From assembly GCA_963693305.1 (NCBI GenBank), contig OY855913.1:9213201-9277200 (forward strand): a stretch of DNA of 64,000 nt, written 5' to 3'. The notes below the pieces were generated by a model, which was not told where the DNA came from, did not search any database, and worked only from the letters and a program-made list of their open reading frames with translations. Positions 11,201-24,506 of this stretch are shown here, one piece after another; the first letter of the stretch is position 1; each line of letters opens with the position of its first letter. The position numbers and the translations under genes were made by a program. Source of the DNA: Meandrina meandrites. Its lineage: Eukaryota > Cnidaria > Anthozoa > Scleractinia > Meandrinidae.

Positions 11201-14200
11201 ACAGAGATAAAAGATAAAAGCTCTACTAAGCAACAGCTGTTAATTATAACAGAAAAATACCATTATTTTTTCACACTTTGGATCCCAAATATCTTACCGG
11301 TATTTCAGATGGTAACTATGGAGGCAAGTTTTTCAGTTATAAATAATTGTACGCACTGAGTGATTTAAAGCTGCTTGGTTAAACATGGAAACAAATTATT
11401 TTGTGTAAAAACTGTTCTTACACAGGTTTGTAGACTTGGAACTTTCCAAAAATGAGCTTATTTTTACCCTGTGTAAGTTGAAGGCTTTACGTTTTCTGTC
11501 AGCAAATTTTAATTTTCTAAACCCATTCAACTTGTGTCAATGGGCTCTGAGTATTCCTTTGGTAGTTAAACGTTTCGGTTTCTGTGTGAACAGTACAACT
11601 CAAACAGGAGCTTAACCAAAACTAGGGCAACAACATTCTTTAACGATTTCTTTTCCTACAATTGGCACTATTGCAATTCAGTGGGGTTTGATTTCACAGG
11701 TGCTTGGCAAAACAAAACAGTTAAAGAAAACTCCCTTTGTAGTAATTGACTAGTAAGCTTAAGGTAATGGTTAAGTGTGCATTCAAGCCTAGTGGCCCAT
11801 AAGGCTGGAGCTCATCCCGGTCTCGATAGCATAAAGTGACTAGGAGTATTTCTACTCCCCCCAAGATGGGATGCTAGTCCATCGCAGGGTTACCCCCAGC
11901 AGTAAATTCACTGATACCCATTTATACACCTGGGTGGAGAGAGGCACTGTAAGAGTAAACTGTCTTGCCAAAAAACACAACACAGAGTTCGCTCTGAGAA
12001 TTTGGTGTTACCGGGTACATCAAGACAACATCCCACTGTTGGTGATTATCTTAATTCTTGTAACCTCTCTACCTTTACAACGTCTTGATTTTGAAAGGAG
12101 AAATAAGATATTGGTCACTCTTGTTTAATAACCAACCTGTCAGTTGTTCCAGTTCCAAAAATAAGACCATCAGGATGAAACTGAGCACAAGTCAGTCCTG
12201 AAAACACAACAATTCCCAACTATTACTCCAAAACTTGACAGATACTCAAGGCTTAAAGGGAAACTCTACTCTTATGACAAGTTGATGTTGAATTGTTTGA
12301 AATAATGCCTAAATTCCAAAGTTTTACAGGTCAAGGGAGAAACAACAATAGTAAAAATAAATAAAAAAGATTATGGCTTTTAAATTTCCCAGGCATTGCC
12401 ATTTTGGATTTTATAACATGTAATAGTTGCCCAATTGTTTCACACAAACGTTCCTCTGCTTCCTAGCAATAGCAGCAATAACATTTTGACAACCTGGACG
12501 GAAGTCATCTTTGGAGTCAAGTGAAAAGTTGTTGACAGTCGATGATGTTGAGTCTGGTCTGTTGAAGCTGATTGGCCAGTTTAACTTTGATGTTATTGAG
12601 TAAAGTCTGACAACAGTTATAATATGCAATATTTTTTTGTCCGTCGCACTCATACAATCACACTCTACCAACTACTGATACTTCTGGGGTCAAACCATTT
12701 AATATATTGTGAAGAGGCCAATTCACCAAGTACTAAACAGTTTTTCTCCTAGTAGATCAGTCTTCAGGGTTTTTGCTTGTCATTTTACAGCACTGAAAAG
12801 CAACAAGTGAACAACATGGCTGTGTTTGCTCTCATTACCTTGATTGATGTTAGGATCTGATAAACACCTTGTGAGTACACGGCCAGTTCTGAGATCTGAG
12901 AAAGCCCAGTGTTGATCAATTGAGCAGCTGAGCAGGTAGTCACCTAAAGAAGGAAATAGAAACAACCAAATGTACATTCCCTCTGTGCATTGTATAAACA
13001 TACAATATCGGCTTATGGTCACAAAATTTATTTCTATCTTTAAAGGGGCAGTTTCATGAGCTGTGCAAATGTTGTTTTCTGATCGAAACTTGGAAAATTT
13101 CGGTGGAATGTTTCAAAATTTTGCAGTTGCCAAATTTAAGATGTTGTCGAGAAGTGGTGGTGGTCACCAAGGGAAAAGCAACAATTCTGGTCAAAAGCAG
13201 ATATTTAGCGATGCAAAAGGAGCCAAAAAGGAGTGGAAGAGATGCCACAAGCACATTTACCTAGAAAGTGATATCAAAGTGCAAAGGTGCACATGTGCAG
13301 CTCATGACACTGTGATTGTGGGATTATTTTCAAGAGGCTTATTTTTGGAATGATTTTGCACCCGAGATTTTTTTTCTTTTTTTTTTTGGAGGGGGGGGGG
13401 GGGGGGAGCTTATCTTCTGAGTTTCCAGTACCATTAGAAGCTTACAATAAACTATACAACAACAAACAAAATGTCACCTGTTGCATGAAGACTGAGCCCA
13501 GTGACAGCTTGATCATGAGCCTTAAAAAAAGAAAATAGTTCACAAATAAGTTTTCTTTTAATTGCAGAATTCCATGGTTTTATGAAATTCGTTTGCGGAC
13601 TGTTATGAAGTCAAGGTAAACTCTGAAGTAAATCTCAATCTCCAATAAAAACTGTAACCTTCCTGTACATTATAAAGAAACAATGATGAACTTAATTCCA
13701 AGTCTAAATGATTACCTCCAAATTTTATTTCTGGAATCAAAATTTGTTGCTACCAATCAGATGCCAGGTCAAACAAAAGTGGCACAGTCTGTACACAATA
13801 AAGCTAGCTACATAATTCACTCTTCCCCATACCTTGACTATATGCAAGCAAGATGCATGTGGAATGGACCACACTCGAATGGTTGAATCTGTCGATCCAG
13901 TGAAACCAAGATCCTGAAACAAATTTTGACTAAAATGTCACGAAAATTATGTGTACAGCCTAATTCTACAGTTACTGTATTGACTTAATATTTCCACACA
14001 ACTGGTGTCTTAACAAGATGTTGTTTTTGATAATGATGATGACTACATCATGACACATTTTAGTAGAATTAGATATTTTGAAGCTCTTATAGTTAGTCAC
14101 AAGCTTTCAAATAATGTAAAACCCCAAAAGGAATTCACTTCAAGGGGATTGTCTAAGTAAACTTTTTTCCATTGCCCTAATATGTGTCTCCTACCCCTTC

Positions 14201-17200
14201 TCCTATAAGTTCTCCTCACCCCAACAGTAAATGGTAAAATTACCATAATTTGTAGAGAAAAGGTCTTATAATGCATAGGGCACTGCTAACCTCAAATGGG
14301 TGATAAACAACATTGGTAACCTTCTTGGTGTGACCTTTCAGAGTTGCAATAACCTAGAAATAAAACAGAGAAAAAAATATCAAGCAGAACTCAGTTACGA
14401 GAAACAACTCTGAATCTACAATGACAGATGTATTTGTTATGACTGTCTGGCCATGTTATAAGAGCGGGCAGGGGGGGGGGGGGGGAAGACAGGAACTGAA
14501 AAAAGGTTAGAGTCAGTGAGAGGAGGTTCAAGTTATCAGGATTCAAATGTAACCTTATACCACATAACAAGACAGACACTGCCAGTGATCAGAAAATCAA
14601 TTGCTGATGACTTGCTCCCAGCAGTTTTACAGCTCAGTTGGTAAGGTCTAGACCATTGCACCCAACCGGTATATTTTAAGGGGTTGGGTGTGATGGTTTA
14701 CAGTACAGACTTCACTAGAGTCAAATGGAACACCCAGCTGGAGCCTACCAGGTTTCAATAGCATGAGGTGCCTACTTAACAATTAGACCCTTCGCCCGCA
14801 AGGGCTACGGGTCAATAGCCCATGAGGTGAAGCCGAATGGGCTATTGACCCGTGGCCCTTGAGGGTGAAGGGTCTAATTGTTTTAGTATCACCCAACTAG
14901 TCGGACAGAAAAAGCAATAATAAAGTTAGCAACTGCAAGTTGAAAAAAGATTTATTTGGGAATAAAACGAAAGTAAGCGTCACGAATTTCTCTACTCGAT
15001 GACTATTACTAATAGTCCTCTAGTAGCATAGCCAATCAAAATGTAGGATTTGCATTAGTCCACTAGTTGGGTGATACTAATAATAATTTAGAAGGGAAGT
15101 CAACAATTCATCACTGATGAGGATTGTAGTAAAAAGTACAAATTTAAATCTCACCTGTTCTGTGTCGCGATAAAATACCACTGCATTTTTGTCAAGGCCA
15201 CCTGATGAAATGAGCAATACACTTGTTAGAGCCTGCTTCAAAACTGCAAGGATCCCTAAATCGTTATGAATTACAAGGCTGCTGCCTAAGGAAATTTCTA
15301 AGGAGCCCTTCGGGCTCCTAACACTTTAAGTTAGGAGCCCAAGCCATTACTTTAGGAGCCCAGCCTAAAAGTTGCCATGGTCAATCCTGGGGGGAGGGGG
15401 GAGGGGTAGAAGAAAAAAAAATCTAGGGGAGGGGTCTGGGGAGCAGCCGCCCCCCCCCCCCCCCCCCCCCCCCCTACCGTCCCCTTCCACATGCACACAC
15501 ATTTTATTTTGTCAGTAGAGCCTTTGTACGTGAACAGAAAACTCCTTCGGACAAGATTTTTTTCTGAAAGCTTCTGAAGGTAACCTCCCTCAAATAGTTG
15601 TGTGAGAAATTCCAGCTTTCTTAACTTGAAAGTTTATTTAACAGAGCCTCTCTTTCGATAAAACCCTTTTTACACTGATTGGGTGACATGAACAGGAGTG
15701 TGTATATTAGAAAGTTTCTGTAGGCTTAAAATGAGTTTGAAAATCCAACCAGTATATTGTGCTGTGATGAATCTTGGATAAAGTAAGTTAAAAATGTGTA
15801 GAACAAATAAAACAATGTTTATAGGAGTTTTGAACATCCAAAGTTTTGAAGCAAAATCAGTGAAGCATGAAGCAGGAAAATTATTATTTCACTTTTGCAC
15901 AGCAAGCTCACTAAAGAACTTGAATTATTGTTAGTAATTAAGGTTTAACAGAACCAAGATTACAATTTAGCAGGTCTATTTGAAGGTTAAGGCAAAGGTA
16001 ATAAAAAGTCAAAACACCTGTGTAAACACTTTAATTAAATTCTGATCTTATCTACATTTCATAATCAGTTGTCAAAAATAGACCAGAAAAACTAAGTTGT
16101 GAAAATAAAAACAGTTTCTAGGCTTATCAAATGAGTTGCTTATACAATAGATTTCAGTAGTTTTAAAAACAATTCATGTTATTCAAACTGTTTTCAGGAA
16201 AGTTTCTAGCACATTATTATTTTCAAGAGTAATGTTCTCCTTGCACGGTTCAATAACCGAGATAAAACACGAAACAGTTCGAATCAACAAACAAACAAAG
16301 TTGATCCACAAAAAGCGCTAGCTGATAAGAATGTCACAGAAAAGGCACACATTTTCTGTTGTTATGAAATTAAGCGTTCTCTAAAGTGAAAAAATAAAAG
16401 TTTGAGTTAAATAATAAGCTTAATTACAGTAATTCGTAAGTGTAATATCAAAACATTCTGCACATTATTTTAGGCTTGTTGAAAAGGTTTTTGTATCAAG
16501 CTTTTGCAGATTAAAATTGTCATGATCAGACCTGATGCATGAATGGCCAGGAGATTGATTTCACTTTTGTATCCGTAAAATGTTTACTTCACACTCACTA
16601 TAAACTCCTCCAAAACATCAACGTAGCGAACGAAACGTGAAGCAGCCCATAATACTATTCATTCTTCATTCCATATTTGGGAGTCAGTCCCAGTCCTAAA
16701 CAGTCGAAAATAATTGGTTTTCGAAGTTGCACGTATTTATACGTTAAGATTATCTCTATTGTGGACAATTTTAGTATTTCCGTTTTGAAATGAAGCGCTT
16801 ATGGTTTTAAACGGGATATATCTTACGCCAGTGGAACAAAGTTACAAGGAAGTTAAAGTCATTAGATGAGAATGGAAAATCTATGCTTAGGCGCCCATCC
16901 GGGCTCCTTGAACAAAAATTTAGTCGCCCGCACTCGTAACTTAGGCGCCCCAGGCGACCGGGCGCCCGTTAGGCAGCAGCCTTGAATTATACTGAACACT
17001 TCAAACCTGTGATGACTCTTGATGTATCGGCAGCAAACAAATCCAGTGCTAAGATTCCAGGGTTACTTGCACTGTGTAAACCCTAAAAAGAAAATAATAT
17101 TAAAGACTTGCTTACTTTTAAACTTAAACACGATAATATTTGAGCAAAATATGTATCAACATTAACCATTGAGCTTTTTTCAGTGAATAGGTACTACTGT

Positions 17201-20200
17201 ATATGTATGTGTTGTGGTTTACATTTGTTACTGATTTGACTTTTCTTAACCGGTTCAACTAAAATAATCTGAAACAAGGGTAAAAATAATCAAACTGGGT
17301 TGGAAAAAATTCTCAGGAAAACAAATTCAAACCACAACATAAAACGACTAACATGTACTTTGTTGTACTTGAGCACAAAAATTGTGTTAATTTTACAGTA
17401 CAAATTGAAAAGCTGTAAACCCTAAGAAATATTTGTAGAATGTAACATTTTGAAAACTAATCAGATGTGAGATGAAGAAACCCCAAACCCATGACTGTCT
17501 GGTTATGGTACAGTAAACATGCCAAAGTTAAATCAGAGTGTTCACATGTATTCCAATCAGTGCGCATACTTTTCTTATTCATACTTACCGCATGAGAAGA
17601 GATGGGTTTGTACGACCGTATCTCATCAACTGTGCTCAGGTCCTCCGGAACTTTCTTGCCTCGCTGAATGACACAAAGAAAAACACAATGTTAATTTGTT
17701 TTTATAACTTTCATGACATTCTAAATCAAATTATTAGGTACTGTAGTCACTGTCTTCTCTTTGGCTAAGAGCCTACAGTTAATTCTGGGAATCAGCACAA
17801 CCTAAAGATTAGTCACTAATCTGCTAGCAGATTAGTGAATAATCAGTAGGTTGTGTGCGGAATGTATGATTTCCTGGAGCCATGTCAAGTTCTCAGTTGG
17901 TGAGTGGCATCTTGCACACAGCAAAGTAAAAACATGGCTTGTTGAATGAGGTTTTTGTGATATCCAGAATAGTCAAGGTCTCGGTAAGTGATAGCACTTA
18001 CCTCCACCTTGTTTATTCCGGATATCACAATAACCTCATTCAATATTTTATTGTTTACAATTTACAAGTTTACAAGTAAGTAACTACAGGTATTACCTTC
18101 TTACGTTCAGCAGTGAGGAGAGTGGCCTTATCTTGCAGCTGAAAAATGAACGTTCAAACAAATGTTATTGCTGGCTACCACTGAATATGTTGTACAGGTC
18201 AAATTTAAATTCAGGTTAATTTTCTCCATCGAGGCAGTGAAAGAGTGAGGGGAAAGACACAATATTGAAAACAATAGCAACAAACTGTATTAATCAAGAT
18301 GGAATGTAAAAAACATGGATTTGAATATTTTAGCATTAATTGCGAACGCTGAATTTGTAACGCAACTTTTTCGTCGGTTCGAACGCCTTCTTTAAGGATA
18401 ACTTTGGACGTGTTCCAGTAAATCAACGTTAATAAAACTTTGGAATTAAATTCTTTGCATTATCAAGCATGTGTTGCGAAAGTTTAAAAAAAATCATTGG
18501 AGCCGTTTTGGAGATTTTCGAAAAAGCGCTAAAAGTAGAAAATTTACCAAAAATTACACTGGTAGTGACCGTATGAAAAAATCCAATTCTCGGGATCGCG
18601 ATAATGAAAATCAACAAAACTTTCACGGCGATGAAAGATAAGTTAATACACATTTTGGTGTTATTTCGAAATAATTTCATCAAAGCAGTGTCTTCAAATC
18701 GGTCTGTTTATCATTATAATGCAAAAAGCATGGTTTGAAATGTATTTTCGATTTATTCGAAATCAAACATACAGAATTTTTTTATTCTTGCATATTTGAT
18801 GTGCAGTACACCATAGTTTCAGATACTGGTGTTAGTTTTTTATGTCAAATCTTATTCGCGTAGAATTCAAGTCTAACTGATATCTTGTTTTTCTGTTTGT
18901 CGTTGCCATTGAAATATCGATTTTCCTAAAAAATATATCATATCAAACTTCAATCCAATTCCAATATCTGGTGTAAATTTCACATCAATCCGAGTCCGGA
19001 AAGTTTGCTAAACGGCCAAATGAAAATGTTTGGTACGGTCCAGATAAAACTGTAGAGAGACACCTTAAAGGCCAAAGCTTTTTGGTTGAAACATCTTAGT
19101 TTGTTAATTTTCATATAAATGTTGTACTTAATGTCATGCCAAAGTCAGCATAAAACACTTTTAGAAATGTTTAATTTATTATGCCCATCCCTGTCTTTAG
19201 TTTTAGTATTTTTCACTCTTACCTTCTGCAGGACTTCTTCTGTCATACCCTCTTCTTCACCAGGCTGAAATATTGAATTTCAAAATTGAAATATTGAGTT
19301 TTAATAAATATGGGGGATTAATCCTGATCAATATGTTATGACTACCTCAAAATGGAAATACGTTTTGAGATAACAAACCAAATCTAGCAACATGCTCAAG
19401 CTTCATACCTGGGCACCAACATCCATAGCCTCCTCCATCTAAAGCAACAATAAAATAAATATAAAGTTATTGGTAACGTAAATAACAGTTTGACAAGTTT
19501 AAATAGAAGAGAATGGGTTAAAAAGGTAAAGGGGTTAAAGGGTTTATGTTAGTCCAATGTGTAGTAAAAAGTTTTAAAACATTTTTTAGCTTGGGGAGCG
19601 TATGTTAATGTTGGCCCGTAAGTAGATAAAATTTAAAGGGCTATTAATTCAAGCCAAAGTGATGCCTGTGTCTGCTGATCCAGGTTTAGAGAGGTCTGCC
19701 TTTGCTACCCGTGGCCATATTGTTTTTTTTTTGCATGTATTTTTACTTAACATTCCTATTTTCATTTTTTTTGACAGCAATTTTCACTTGATGATCCTTG
19801 AAAGAGAGATAGGCTCCCAGGGGGAACTCAGGATTTCAAGTGACGGAGATGATAGAAGGATGTTTTTGGGTTTGAAATTTTTGATTCCGGGATTTTTTTG
19901 GGGAGGAAAATTTGGCAAGTATTTTTTTTTGGCTGCTTATAACCTTGGCTGTGTAGGTCTGCGGAAAAAGCACAAGTGTTCCCTTCATGTTCTTGGGTGT
20001 CTCTAGTGTTAAAGTGACTACCAGTTGAAGGAAAGATAAATTCAGATGGTATGATGAATAAACAAACACACACACATTTAATTTCTAATGTTTGAAATTT
20101 TAAGGGGCAGAAATTAGGCATGGGATTTTTTGGGGGTAAATTTTTGGTCTAGGGATTTTTTTGGGTTTTGTTGGAAGCCCTAGGGATTTTTTGGGTCTTG

Positions 20201-23177
20201 AGTTTTGCTCCCATTTGATAATCCCCGTCACTTGAAATCCTGAGTACTCCCCCCCCCCCCACCCGTGGATAGGCTACCTATTCCAAGTCCTTGCAACCTA
20301 TAAAATTCTTTGTTCTCGATAAACTAGTGGTTTTAAATGCGGAACAGTACACCGGACAAATCTTGTGTTGTTTCCTACCTGAACTGGTGCAGCAGAGGGA
20401 GCAACAACAGCCATACCAGCTTGTGGTTTAAGAGTAGCCAGAGCTAGTAACACAAAGAATGTGATACGCAATATGAATTAACTTTATTCACTTCAATCTG
20501 TTATCCTCTTATATCAATCACATCCAACATTTAAAACACCAGTAAAATCTGTGGCATACCTTCACGAGCGGCAGTCACTTCCTTGGTCAAACGAGCGATA
20601 ACACGGCAGGCAGCATCATGTTGATACAGGGCGTGAGACAACTCTAAGACAACACAAAAAAATGAGTTAATGATTAAGGCTGTCAGTCATGTCAAGATTA
20701 TTACAGTAGACCACTTGAGTCAGCCTGAAAACACAACAATGACAACAAATCCTACAAACCTTGCCTGGCTGTCTGAAGCTGCTGTCGTAAAGTAAAACTA
20801 TGCAACATGCAGGCATCCTAAGAAGAAAAAAATAACACAAAAGATGATGGACTAAAACATTTGTGTATTTGCAAGCATATACTACTTTGTCAGACAGGAA
20901 TGTTTTACCTTAACTTGCCATTAAGTGACATTTTGGAGTGAATGATGTTTTTGTTGATAGTATAATGTAAGTCTGTCAAAAGTAGACTTCTAACTACTCG
21001 TATGTTACTGATGTTGCCATTCATTACACATCAGTCACGATATTTTTATATACTGTATGGGCTAGTCATGGTGCGTTTACTTCTGCTCAAGATTTCTTTG
21101 TTTCAAAAGGCCAATCAAACAAATTCAAATTAAATTCAAAAATCCCATGTCCCCAGAGCCCATTGTTCTCCTGCCAGGCCCTGCCGGCTAAGAGAAGTAA
21201 AAAGGGCTATGGGGATGAGAATGTTATACACGCCAAACTTGGACTGTTGGACCAAGCATTTACTTTACTCAGACTGAAGTTTATTTGAGCCTAGTGTTAA
21301 GCTGGGGATTTTTGTTCAATACTTTTGACAAAAATATATTTTTCCATGTAACACCTACAGCTTTTTGTACCTCAAATAAATGCTTGAGGGCCTCGTTTAC
21401 AACTCCACCTTAGAGACCCCATGTTTAATTGACAAAATACAATCACATTCATAAAGGACTGATTGATAAATTGGTGATTAACAGAGTAAAACATGGAATA
21501 CTTTCTTTCTTACCCATTCATCCTGGAGTGCTTTCAAGATTGCTGGAATACTAGTTGCTGAAGGTGGTCTTGGTTTAACCAGTGGGTTGACTATGTATAC
21601 AAAATAGTGCAAAACAAGCATTTATAGACATCTGTATGTAAAAATGGCAACTCTTCTCTCATAGCCATACTGGTACAAATGACTAGAAATTTGTCATTCT
21701 TCAAAAGGAAATGAGCAAATTGTTTGACATTCAACATGACATATAATGCATCATCATTGTTACTTTATAATAATACAGTTGTTATTAAACTATCAATCTT
21801 TAATTTGCTACACAAAATTTAATTTTTGGCAAATGCTAAGTAATACAATGAGGAGGTTGATAAAGGTTGGGGGGGGGGGGGGGGTACAGATCATGTTTCA
21901 CAGAAAACAAAACAGCCTCTTCACAATTCATGCAAAAGTATAACATTAGCATTTCATGATTCACGGAAAATAAATGAGAATATATTATACGGTGGCTATG
22001 GAAATCACGATTTGCAAAGGGAAAATAGCCATTTCAAGTTTCACAGGAAATAAAAAAGGCCAATCACGGGTCACAAAAACACCCTTTCCCGACCTTAATA
22101 AGAAGATCAAAGAATGCCAACACAAACAAAGATCAAACTACACTCATGAAAAATAAAACAACTTTATACCTTTGATGTCAATCAGTTGTTCCTCTGAGAT
22201 TTGCTCACCACTTATTGGATCAGTGCCATTTTCAGCAATGTACTTTTCAATTAGTCTTCTCTCAAATACACAGTTAGAGGATGGCGAGACACAGGGATGT
22301 TCAGGAACTTCATTGCTGACTATAAATTAAAAAAAAACACAGAACCACACTTTTGCCTCACTTGGCTTTGACTGTGTTCCAACAATACTTGATACAAAAG
22401 ATAGAGTCCTGCAACAACCACGGCAAACAAAGTAAACTAAGGCTTGAGACACTTGAATACTGGGCACATACCCAGGATTTCAAAGTCTAAATCATTGACT
22501 CCCTAGAAATTTCTTTACAGCACAGCCTAAGTTCATAAGTCTGGTTAATAAGTTGCAATAGTAAGCTTTTTGACACAGCAGAAAGTTAAGATGTCTGTTT
22601 TGTGGATTTGTTATTTTGTTCCTTGTTACTATTCTGTATTTTTAAATCTCATTTGTAATCCGGTTCTTTGAATTCCTGAAATGAGCACCAAAATTCGCGT
22701 CACTGCTACTCTAGCCTGACAAAATATCGACGTTTATTGACCACAGTAAGCACAAATTCATGGCTATAATTTGAAAGTAACCGCGCGCAAAAACCTTCCG
22801 CGAAGATATAAAAGGTCTTAGAAAAGGAAGCTTTGCGTATTTTACGTACAAACTCAAGCTCATTTTACGCGATCAAGCATTTTCACGATTGCTGCTTCAA
22901 TAAAGCTCACAGTTACTCTGCAGACAACTCAGAGTTATATTACTTCTGTCTTTACGAAATGTACTAAACCAAATTTGACACCACGCTTTGTATGTGTAGG
23001 ACAGAAGGCACTAGAAAGACTCTTGGAAGCAATGAATAATACAACCATGAATCGTAAAATTATAGAAAGCAGCTATTTTAGTACTCGTAAGAAGAAGAGA
23101 CTTTGCGATCGCGAAGTGTTAAAAAGAGGTTTTCATACGATAACTAAGAGTAACTTACTTGAACAGAAGAGCGCCAT
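8270..23177 (-). CDS. PRPF19: PRP19 pre-mRNA processing factor, U-box E3 ligase
   Basis: Core of the Prp19/NineTeen complex, which ubiquitylates splicing factors and stabilises the activated spliceosome in the nucleus; it also acts in DNA-damage signalling. Twenty-two coding exons join in phase to 1518 nt (505 aa; human 504): 23159-23177, 22170-22319, 21514-21590, 20760-20817, 20560-20643, 20379-20443, 19409-19438, 19223-19264, 18097-18138, 17589-17663, 17007-17082, 15155-15201, 14291-14353, 13833-13913, 13478-13520, 12839-12943, 12137-12197, 11091-11186, 10093-10192, 9806-9867, 8933-8976, 8270-8367. Residues 1-70 are the U-box ([21 protein letters not shown]). About 75-140 is the tetramerising coiled coil ([28 protein letters not shown]). 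About 215-505 is the seven-blade WD40 propeller ([53 protein letters not shown]). The exon 1 ATG at 23177 gives MALLFCSISNEVPEH, matching the family start. No frameshift or lost key residue is seen. Introns carry many MITE insertions. Confidence 0.97.
11790..12010. repeat. Interspersed repeat copy in PRPF19 intron 17
   Basis: This segment, with gatgctagtccatcgcaggg and cacctgggtggagagaggc, recurs in diverged, opposite orientation at about 34615-34830 (shared tactcctagtc, gagaggcact and tagtatcccatcc words). It looks like an old dispersed family with no recognisable ends or coding frame. Confidence 0.45.
14779..14881. repeat. Near-perfect 44-bp-arm hairpin in PRPF19 intron 12
   Basis: Arms at 14779-14822 and 14838-14881 pair with about 41 of 44 matches around a 15-base loop. 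The outer arm reads acaattagaccc. This is a foldback or MITE-like element. It sits two bases from the next inverted-repeat element at 14884. Confidence 0.7.
14884..15079. mobile_element. MITE with 18-bp terminal inverted repeats
   Basis: tagtatcacccaactagt at 14884-14901 is mirrored exactly by actagttgggtgatacta at 15062-15079. The 196-bp element has no coding content. The TA dinucleotides at both outer edges would suit a Tc1/mariner-type TA target, but this is only suggestive. Confidence 0.65.
15274..16984. mobile_element. hAT-like non-autonomous element with 5-bp TSD, PRPF19 intron 11
   Basis: The 15-bp ends, caaggctgctgccta at 15274-15288 and taggcagcagccttg at 16970-16984, are perfect inverted repeats. 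They are flanked by a perfect 5-bp duplication, aatta, at 15269-15273 and 16985-16989. Sub-terminal modules ggagcccttcgggctcc (left) and aggcgaccgggcgccc (right) recur in the tRNA-array element at 51330-58077, so the two are related. It holds a 25-base C tract at 15450-15474 and no transposase frame. Intron 11 would be about 89 bp without it. Confidence 0.85.
17796..17855. repeat. 60-bp hairpin in PRPF19 intron 9
   Basis: cacaacct at the left and aggttgtg at the right bound an imperfect palindrome centred on ctgctagcag. It has no coding content and no clear duplication. Confidence 0.55.
17942..18043. repeat. Hairpin element with 38-base arms, PRPF19 intron 9
   Basis: Arms at 17942-17979 (starting ttgaatgaggtt) and 18006-18043 pair with only a few mismatches around 26 bases. 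It lies within 90 bases of the 17796 hairpin, so two foldbacks occupy one 433-bp intron. Confidence 0.6.
19829..20246. mobile_element. Inverted-repeat element in PRPF19 intron 6
   Basis: actcaggatttcaagtgacg at 19829 and its complement ending at 20246 flank sequence with several gggatttttt(t)ggg repeats. A C tract at about 20250 lies just outside. It appears to be a non-autonomous DNA element; exact ends and duplication are unclear. Confidence 0.5.
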
Positions 23178-24244
23178 TTTGTTTCCGTACAAGCATGTGC
23201 AACAGTGAAGGATCATGGGAAATGATTTCGTGCCAGTCCTTTTCCGCATTCGTCATGGGAAGCCCTTCCACATGACATAATTATCAGTTTTCCTGAGAAA
23301 TTGCGTGGAATATCGCCAGATGCTTAGCCGACGAGGCCGTAACCCGAGCTGAGCAAGATCCAGCGGTTCTTATTGCTAAGTTGCCGTTTCACAACGTTCG
23401 CTGGGCACTGATCTTCAAAGACTTCAAACGACAGGGTGACTCTTACACCCGGGCTTTTACTAATACAATGTTCGATTTCTCTTGTAACGATGGACAGGGC
23501 TGTTAATCAGAGTTATTATTGTCCATGAGCTTGTGGATTGCTGTGCTAACAGTGCTAATTGCCCCACCTCCCAATCATGTGCTGTTGGTAGCTCTTCTCT
23601 CAGCTGGTCACAATCTTCGTTGAATTGTGACCAATCTGAAGATAATCGGTATGCCCAGTCTAGCATGGGGTAATAAGGCTTCGTTTGCACCGATAACCTA
23701 CGTGTCCCTGGTAGCGCACTAGGAGGCCTGTGTTTGATGTAACACATCCAGGAGAGGAAGCGACCTGTCATGGTCATATCCACAGTAAATTTCACGGATA
23801 AATTGTTAATAAATTGTTTAATCTAATAGAACTCAATGTTGCACAAACTAGCAATACACTTTTTTTTAAATACAAGAACGTCTAATTTTGAGGCTGAGCA
23901 TTCTTATTTTTTTACGATTTGAGGCTGAAAACGTTCTTAAGACGGTCTTAAGTTACACATGTTATACGTCTAAGTTGGGCACAAACTGATATGTTCTACA
24001 TAGTGTATCATGCAATAAGAAAACAACATTGTCAATGTTAAGAGAATTTCCTTTGAAGAATTAAGTTAATGTATTGTTCGACCACAGTTTTGCACTTATT
24101 TACTACTCATTTAACAAAAAATTAAAACAAATGGGTAAAATAAAGGTGTTCTCCGACTCTCAGCCTGGGGTATGTTCTTGGCATGTTCTTAAAATTTTAG
24201 TAAATCTCAGCCTCAACGTTCTTATAGAAAAGGTTCTTACAAAT

Positions 24245-24489
24245 GAAATAGTGAAGATGATCTTTTTCAACAATGACACAGCATGGGACAAAGCAAAATT
24301 CTGAGTCCCCGACGGGAATCGAACCCATGGCCTCCCAGACACCGGTTGGGCGCTCTAACCAACTGAGCTACGAGAGACTCGTGGTGAGCTTGGCCATTTA
24401 CTAGGTTGATACGTGACACGCGTCCTGCATACTGCTAGGATCAGCAATGTCGAAATCATCAAGTGTGTAGTGAATAATAAAGATGGTAT
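24245..24489 (-). mobile_element. tRNA-derived SINE, minus copy
   Basis: Reading right to left, a leader (cactacacacttgatgattt) precedes a tRNA-like head with an A box (gtagctcagttggttagagc) at about 24348-24372 and a B box (ggttcgattcc) near 24312-24322. A short body ends in cactattt. The Pol III boxes and position suggest a tRNA-headed SINE rather than a working tRNA; the acceptor stem is imperfect. Confidence 0.65.
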
Positions 24490-24506
24490 ATATATATATA
24501 TTTTTT

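Noticed and set aside
14625..14700. tRNA gene (agctcagttggtaaggt followed by acccaaccggtat)
   Set aside because: Only an A-box-like stretch is present; no B box or acceptor pairing, so at most a worn SINE head.
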